From the NCBI GenBank assembly GCA_045599305.1, contig JAZRVU010000019.1, positions 1 to 9,297 of the forward strand: a stretch of DNA of 9,297 nucleotides. The letters run 5' to 3'. Below the pieces are notes generated by a model. The model searched no databases. It was not told the DNA's origin and worked only from the letters and a program-made list of their open reading frames with translations. The translations under genes and the position numbers were made by a program. Source of the stretch: SIG588 sp045599305. Its GTDB lineage: Bacteria > Bacillota > Clostridia > Oscillospirales > Acutalibacteraceae. Positions 6,496 through 9,297 of this stretch are shown here, in pieces (the stretch's first letter is position 1; each line of letters starts with the position of its first letter).

Positions 6496-7548
6496 ATGGA
6501 GAACCGGCAAACGGAAAAACAGAATATGATACGCGTGCCGTTCTGGCGCAGCCGCCTGGCGGCGCTGGCGATGCTCTCTGTCGTGAGTGCGGCGGCGGTC
6601 ACGGTGCTGGTGATGCATATGCAGTCCTTTACGGTGCGGGACGGTGCCAAGCGTTATGTGGTATCCACCCTTTCCGGCGATCCCGCCGAGGCCGTCCGGC
6701 TGGCGGGCGTATCGGTGGGCGAAGATGACGCCATCACCCGTCTGGGCAACGGCAACGAGCTGACCATCGACCGCGCCTTTACCGTCAGCGTGCTGGTGGA
6801 CGGCGAGGTGCGCGAGGTGCGCATGACGAGCGGCACCGTGGGCGATGCACTGGAGCGCGCAGGCGTGGACATGGCCGGTTACCGGCTGGTGAACGCGCAG
6901 TTCAGCGATGCGGCGAGCGACGGGCTGGATATCTGCCTGGTCAGCGCCGTGACATATAATGAATATACCGAGACCGAAGCGATCCCCTGCCAGACGCAGG
7001 TGCAGTACACCACCGCGCTGGCCAAGGGGTGTGTGAAGATCTTGCAGCCGGGCAGCGACGGACAGATCGTGCGCACCTACCGCGAAACGCTGGAGGACGG
7101 CGTGGTCGTCTCCCGCGTGGTGCTCTCCGAAACGCGGACGGAGCCGGCACCGCGTATCCAGCAGATCGGCACCCAGTTGGGGGTGGCCATGTCACCTGCG
7201 CCCCGTGCCATCGCACTGGATGCGGCCGGTCAGCCGGTCAACTATTCGCAAATGATCACCGGTACCTGCACGGCCTATACCAACGACCGCGGGCTTGCCG
7301 GCGAGTTCACCTCCACCGGCCGTGTGGCGGCGGTGGGCGTGGTGGCGGTCGACCCGGAGATCATCCCCTACGGGAGCGAGCTCTATATCGTCTCGGCCGA
7401 CGGCTCGTATGTCTACGGCTACGCCATCGCGGGGGACACCGGCGGTGCCGCCAAGGCCGGCCGTATCGTGGCCGACCTGTTCATGAACACCTATGAGGAA
7501 TGCATCCTCTTCGGCCGCCGTCCCATGAACGTGTATGTCCTGAACTGA
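6496..7548 (+). CDS. Membrane-anchored DUF348/G5/3D-domain cell-wall protein (YabE-like)
   Basis: A 350-aa protein like YabE and related Firmicute wall proteins. Order: short cytoplasmic N-terminus; TM or uncleaved signal anchor 21-42; DUF348 ubiquitin-like repeats about 44-82 and 95-128 (SVLVDGEVREVRMTSGTVGD); G5 domain about 150-226 (ending VVSRVVLSE..T); linker; 3D domain 254-349. The three Asp residues that name the 3D domain are present: Asp286 (VAVDP), Asp314 (AGDTGG) and Asp327 (IVADLF). The domain is related to the MltA double-psi barrel, and such proteins are thought to cleave peptidoglycan glycan strands as lytic transglycosylases; G5 binds wall sugars. Start: ATG 6496, with GGAGAGGAGG 5 nt upstream; the same frame stays open upstream to 6253, but that part covers the promoter and shows no domain. 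Monocistronic, divergent from the PASTA pseudokinase operon, so both may belong to an envelope response. Regulation through the leader hairpin is possible. Confidence 0.9.
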   Translation: MENRQTEKQNMIRVPFWRSRLAALAMLSVVSAAAVTVLVMHMQSFTVRDGAKRYVVSTLSGDPAEAVRLAGVSVGEDDAITRLGNGNELTIDRAFTVSVLVDGEVREVRMTSGTVGDALERAGVDMAGYRLVNAQFSDAASDGLDICLVSAVTYNEYTETEAIPCQTQVQYTTALAKGCVKILQPGSDGQIVRTYRETLEDGVVVSRVVLSETRTEPAPRIQQIGTQLGVAMSPAPRAIALDAAGQPVNYSQMITGTCTAYTNDRGLAGEFTSTGRVAAVGVVAVDPEIIPYGSELYIVSADGSYVYGYAIAGDTGGAAKAGRIVADLFMNTYEECILFGRRPMNVYVLN

Positions 7549-7583
7549 AAAATGCTCCTGCCCGTACGGGCAGGAGCATTTTT
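7548..7583. terminator. Bidirectional terminator, perfect 36-bp palindrome
   Basis: Positions 7548-7565 and 7566-7583 are exact reverse complements (18-bp arms, effective loop GTAC). The palindrome starts on the last base of the 3D-gene stop codon and ends 4 bp before the stop of the convergent Dabb gene. TTTTT closes it on both strands, so one hairpin terminates both genes. Confidence 0.95.
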
Positions 7584-7587
7584 GTGT

Positions 7588-7890
7588 TTATTCCTCGAAA
7601 TCCAGGCAGACGCGCCGGGCGGTGAAGGGGCGTACGCGGCCGTTCGCCACCGCCAGATGAGCGGGATGTGCGGCGTAAACGGCCAGTGCCGCGGCATCTT
7701 CAAAGGCGCTTTCCAGCATCAGGTCGGCGTTGGAGCCGGGCAGCCCGTCGGTGTGTACCCGGATGGACAGCAGCCCCGGGATCTGCCCCATGAGCCCCTC
7801 CAGTCCCTCGCGGATGCCGGCTTTCACAGCGACCTTTTCCTCGGCGGAGAGGTCGTCTTTGAGCTGCCACAGGATGATGTGACGTACCAT
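7588..7890 (-). CDS. Dabb (stress-responsive A/B barrel) domain protein
   Basis: A 100-aa protein that is essentially one Dabb domain, a dimeric ferredoxin-like alpha/beta barrel. Family features are the N-terminal MVRHIILWQLKDDLSAEEK with the conserved His4, a helix LEGLMGQIPGL, a central strand ADLMLESAFEDAAALAVY, then HPAHLAVANGRVRP and a final strand. In bacteria the function is usually unknown; some relatives bind small hydrophobic ligands or act as cyclases or mono-oxygenase-like enzymes, and no specific reaction can be assigned here. Start: ATG 7890, with AAAGGAA about 8 nt upstream; the upstream in-frame ATG at 7908 overlaps that site, and the frame beyond it runs into hairpin repeats with no family similarity. 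No clear promoter is visible within 60 bp; transcription may start in the repeat region to its right. Confidence 0.85.
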   Translation of the reverse strand: MVRHIILWQLKDDLSAEEKVAVKAGIREGLEGLMGQIPGLLSIRVHTDGLPGSNADLMLESAFEDAAALAVYAAHPAHLAVANGRVRPFTARRVCLDFEE

Positions 7891-7937
7891 AATACCGATT
7901 CCTTTCATAAAAAACTGTTGAAAAAGCGGGACGGCAT

Positions 7938-7967
7938 TTGCGGAGTGCCCGCAAGGACACTCCGCAA
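7938..7967. repeat. Strong hairpin with GCAA tetraloop upstream of the Dabb gene
   Basis: TTGCGGAGTG (7938-7947) pairs perfectly with CACTCCGCAA (7958-7967). Inside, after one C.A mismatch, CC pairs with GG around the loop GCAA. It lies about 48 bp upstream of the Dabb start codon and directly abuts the linker-hairpin array. It could be a leader structure or the last unit of that array. Confidence 0.7.
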
Positions 7968-7968
7968 C

Positions 7969-8145
7969 GAAATAAATCCCTTGCGGGATTTGTGAAATAC
8001 GCTTCGCGTGTGAAATATTGCTGCGCAATGTGAAATGCTCTGCGGAGCGTGAGGGATTTATTTCATTTCACATTCGGCTTCAGCCGAATATTTCACAATG
8101 GCGCAGGCCATTATTTCACATTTGCCGTAAGGCAAATATTTCACT
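7969..8145. repeat. Array of small hairpins joined by a constant TGTGAAATA/TATTTCACA linker
   Basis: The linker TGTGAAATA occurs at 7991-7999 and 8009-8017 and as TGTGAAATG at 8029-8037. Its reverse complement occurs as ATTTCACA at 8065-8072, TATTTCACA at 8089-8097 and 8112-8120, and TATTTCACT at 8137-8145. Between linkers sit different perfect stems: AAATCCC/GGGATTT (7974-7991), ACGC/GCGT (7999-8009), ATTGC/GCAAT (8017-8029), GCTC/GAGC (8037-8048), ATTCGGC/GCCGAAT (8072-8089), AATGGC/GCCATT (8097-8112) and ATTTGCC/GGCAAAT (8120-8137). The 13-bp arms 7969-7981 and 8052-8064 are reverse complements and enclose the left half, so alternative long-range folds exist. The stem sequences differ while stem-forming ability is kept. 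No gene is present. Confidence 0.85.
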
Positions 8146-8165
8146 TATAATACCAACTGAACAGA

Positions 8166-8197
8166 AAAACAGGCCGATTCGTTTGTCGGCCTGTTTT
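8166..8197. terminator. Terminator-like hairpin
   Basis: AAAACAGGCCGA (8166-8177) pairs perfectly with TCGGCCTGTTTT (8186-8197) around an 8-nt loop. It is followed by CTTTTTG on the plus strand and by TTTTTCTG on the minus strand (counting the stem end). The form is that of a bidirectional rho-independent terminator. The nearest upstream gene for which it would make sense is the minus-strand chaperone gene ending at 8445, about 250 bp away. Confidence 0.75.
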
Positions 8198-8220
8198 CTT
8201 TTTGACCAAGAGCGCACTTG

Positions 8221-8296
8221 CTCACCACACAAGGGCGGTAGTGTCATAAAACTATCCTTAAGGGCAGCCTTATTGCCGCCCCGCTTTTTGTGTGAG
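8221..8296. repeat. Imperfect 76-bp dyad, no gene
   Basis: The left arm CTCACCACACAAGGGCGG (8221-8238) can pair with the right arm CCGCCC (8276-8281) plus TTGTGTGAG (8288-8296), with a 3-nt bulge on the left and a 6-nt bulge on the right. The 37-nt interior contains GGGCAGC/GCCGCCC, which competes for the same right arm. It may be a small palindromic mobile unit or an RNA structure downstream of the minus-strand gene. I recognise no family. Confidence 0.4.
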
Positions 8297-8304
8297 AGTT
8301 TTTT

Positions 8305-8443
8305 GGGAGGGGGAATCTGTCCCCCCCGCCAAGTTCCGAATGAAAGGGGGGGATTCGTCCCCCCGCCAAATTCCGATTGAAAGGGGGGGTGAAGAATGGC
8401 ACATGGTGCCATTCTTCCTGCGGGGGGGATTCGTCCCCCCGCC
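8305..8443. repeat. G-run/C-run hairpin repeats
   Basis: Three related hairpins with G-run and C-run arms: 8305-8327 (diverged, loop region AATCTGT), 8346-8364 (GGGGGGA-TTCG-TCCCCCC) and 8422-8440 (same core). The first two are each followed by GCCAAxTTCCGAxTGAAA and another G run, making a direct repeat of about 37 bp; the third is followed by GCC and then by the stop codon region of the minus-strand gene. The TTCG loops are of the stable UUCG type. They lie just beyond the stop of the chaperone gene and could contribute to its 3' end. Confidence 0.8.
8391..8417. repeat. Perfect 12-bp inverted repeat within the G-run repeats
   Basis: GAAGAATGGCAC (8391-8402) and GTGCCATTCTTC (8406-8417) are exact reverse complements around ATG. 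The hairpin sits between the second and third G/C-run hairpins. It is about 28-54 bp past the chaperone stop codon on the minus strand, and neither flank has a T run, so it is more likely a repeat unit or mRNA 3' stabiliser than a classical terminator. Confidence 0.7.
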
Positions 8444-8444
8444 G

Positions 8445-9297
8445 TCAACCTGTGACGATCTTGCGGAAATCGTAGGGATCGCAGGCCTTCACGGCGGCGG
8501 CGTTCACCGTCACCTTCAAAGCGTCGGCGGCCTTTTGCACTTCCTCGTTGAACTCGTCATACTTGAGCTGATAGAGGATGGCTTCTTTCTGATCGGCGAA
8601 GTAATCCACCGCGTTGCCGTCCTCATCCTCGCCGCGGTCGGCTTCGGGATCCAGACGCAGCACCAGCGCCTTGGTGGCCACACCGGCATCGGTCTTGTAG
8701 TCGATGATCTTGACCTCGTTGAATTCCATTTCGTTCAGCGCGGCGACCAGTTCCTTGTCGCCGGATTCATCGTCGGTGATATCCACACGGTTGTCCGCCA
8801 GCGTGGAGGGCTTGTCCTCTTCGGTCTCGGCGGCGGTGTCTTCAGCATCTTCGGCTTCGGCGGCCTTGGCAGCGGCGGTATCGGCCTTCTGCTTGTCGAT
8901 CACGGCGTTGAAATCGCCCGTCTCATTGTACAGGGCGAGATAGTCCTCCAGCGCCTTCTGCACGTCGGCGATCTCCTCTTCGGAAAGGTCACCGTCGTCG
9001 TCGGTCAGCGGGTGGGAGATGATCTCATAGCTGAGATAGTATTTGTCGAAGTAGCCGCGGATATCCTCGGCCGACACGGCGCGTTCGCCGCCCTCGTCAT
9101 AGAGGCCGTAGAACAGGGCACGTTCGTTGCCGTTGTAGGCGCGGTACATCTTCTCGAAGCTCTTGTTGTTGAAGCCGAACTCGATGAACGCGTCATTGGC
9201 CAGCGTGGCCAGATATTCGTCGGCCGCGGCCTTGTCCTCATCGGAGATGGCCAGCTTGTGCTCGTCGAGCATCTTTTCCAGCGCGACCTGCCGCACG
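8445..9297 (-). CDS. SurA/PrsA-like secreted chaperone, C-terminal part (truncated by window)
   Basis: At least 283 residues; the frame runs off the right edge. The first in-window codons are internal (a GTG valine codon at 9294-9296), so the signal peptide and true start are missing. The visible start (VRQVALEKMLDEHKLAISDEDKAA) and the following helical region with NAFIEFG-like and ALFYGLYDE segments resemble the SurA N-terminal-type chaperone domain. DIRGYFDKYYLSYEII leads into what would be the parvulin strand, but the usual VKHILI is replaced by SYEIISHP and followed by an Asp/Glu-rich segment. An Ala/Glu/Asp low-complexity insert (ADTAAAKAAEAEDAEDTAAE) interrupts the middle. A C-terminal helical part (YFADQKEAILYQLKYDEFNE) matches the return of the chaperone domain in such proteins. 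It would help fold exported proteins at the outer membrane face; isomerase activity is doubtful. The assignment rests on general pattern and could be wrong. Confidence 0.5.
   Translation of the reverse strand, partial: VRQVALEKMLDEHKLAISDEDKAAADEYLATLANDAFIEFGFNNKSFEKMYRAYNGNERALFYGLYDEGGERAVSAEDIRGYFDKYYLSYEIISHPLTDDDGDLSEEEIADVQKALEDYLALYNETGDFNAVIDKQKADTAAAKAAEAEDAEDTAAETEEDKPSTLADNRVDITDDESGDKELVAALNEMEFNEVKIIDYKTDAGVATKALVLRLDPEADRGEDEDGNAVDYFADQKEAILYQLKYDEFNEEVQKAADALKVTVNAAAVKACDPYDFRKIVTG

Noticed and set aside
7552..7995. Plus-strand open frame opposite the Dabb gene (147 codons)
   Set aside because: It starts inside the terminator palindrome, ends in the hairpin repeats, and has no family similarity.
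7891..8028. N-terminal extension of the Dabb protein
   Set aside because: The extra 46 codons cross the hairpin repeats; the Dabb domain begins at MVRHIILW with its own ribosome binding site.
7991..8145. CRISPR-like alternation of repeat and spacer
   Set aside because: The linker is only 9 bp and flips orientation midway, the spacers are 9-16 bp self-complementary stems, and no cas gene is present.
8122..8151. Plus-strand promoter TTGCCG-18-TATAAT
   Set aside because: Transcription from it would run straight into the hairpin at 8166-8197 with no gene between; the -35 half lies in a hairpin stem and is probably incidental.

Overview
The window looks like chromosomal DNA from a GC-rich member of the Clostridia, probably an Oscillospiraceae/Ruminococcaceae-type gut Firmicute. 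The basis is gene content (a zinc-ribbon/kinase/PASTA membrane protein, a YabE-like 3D-domain wall protein, DUF2079, Dabb), strong AGGAGG-type ribosome binding sites, and clear TTGACA/TATAAT-type promoters. The species cannot be named from this sequence alone.

Layout. Positions 1-850 are AT-richer than the rest. They hold an intact XRE-type repressor (72-413) and, just downstream, the decayed remains of a SLOG/DUF1273-like gene (about 431-850) with a nonsense codon and two frameshifts. This reads as the stub of an acquired element. A clean promoter (896-925) then drives a large multipass DUF2079 membrane protein (958-2796). It converges on a minus-strand operon and shares a 16-bp-stem terminator (2815-2850) with it. 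The operon runs leftwards from 5973: a zinc ribbon-pseudokinase-TM-2xPASTA-Thr-rich-tail receptor (4045-5973), then 19 bp later a compact DEAD-box RNA helicase (2853-4025).

A roughly 520-bp AT-rich divergent regulatory region (5974-6495) separates the pseudokinase operon from a plus-strand gene for a membrane-anchored DUF348/G5/3D cell-wall protein (6496-7548). Both directions have good promoters, and the plus-strand leader folds into a strong hairpin. A perfect 36-bp palindrome (7548-7583) terminates this gene and the convergent 100-aa Dabb-domain gene (7588-7890).

Positions 7891-8444 contain no convincing gene but are packed with structured repeats. These are an array of six or seven different small hairpins joined by a constant TGTGAAATA/TATTTCACA linker that flips orientation in the middle, a terminator-like hairpin, an imperfect 76-bp dyad, and G-run/C-run UUCG-type hairpin repeats. 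The right edge holds the C-terminal part of a secreted SurA/PrsA-like chaperone with a very acidic, Ala/Glu-rich insertion (8445-9297, truncated by the window).

How the genes may work together (inference): the pseudokinase receptor, with PASTA domains that usually bind muropeptides or lipid II, and the divergent 3D-domain wall protein both point to envelope sensing and remodelling. The most unusual items are the pseudokinase, which has lost nearly every catalytic residue, and the hairpin-linker array.
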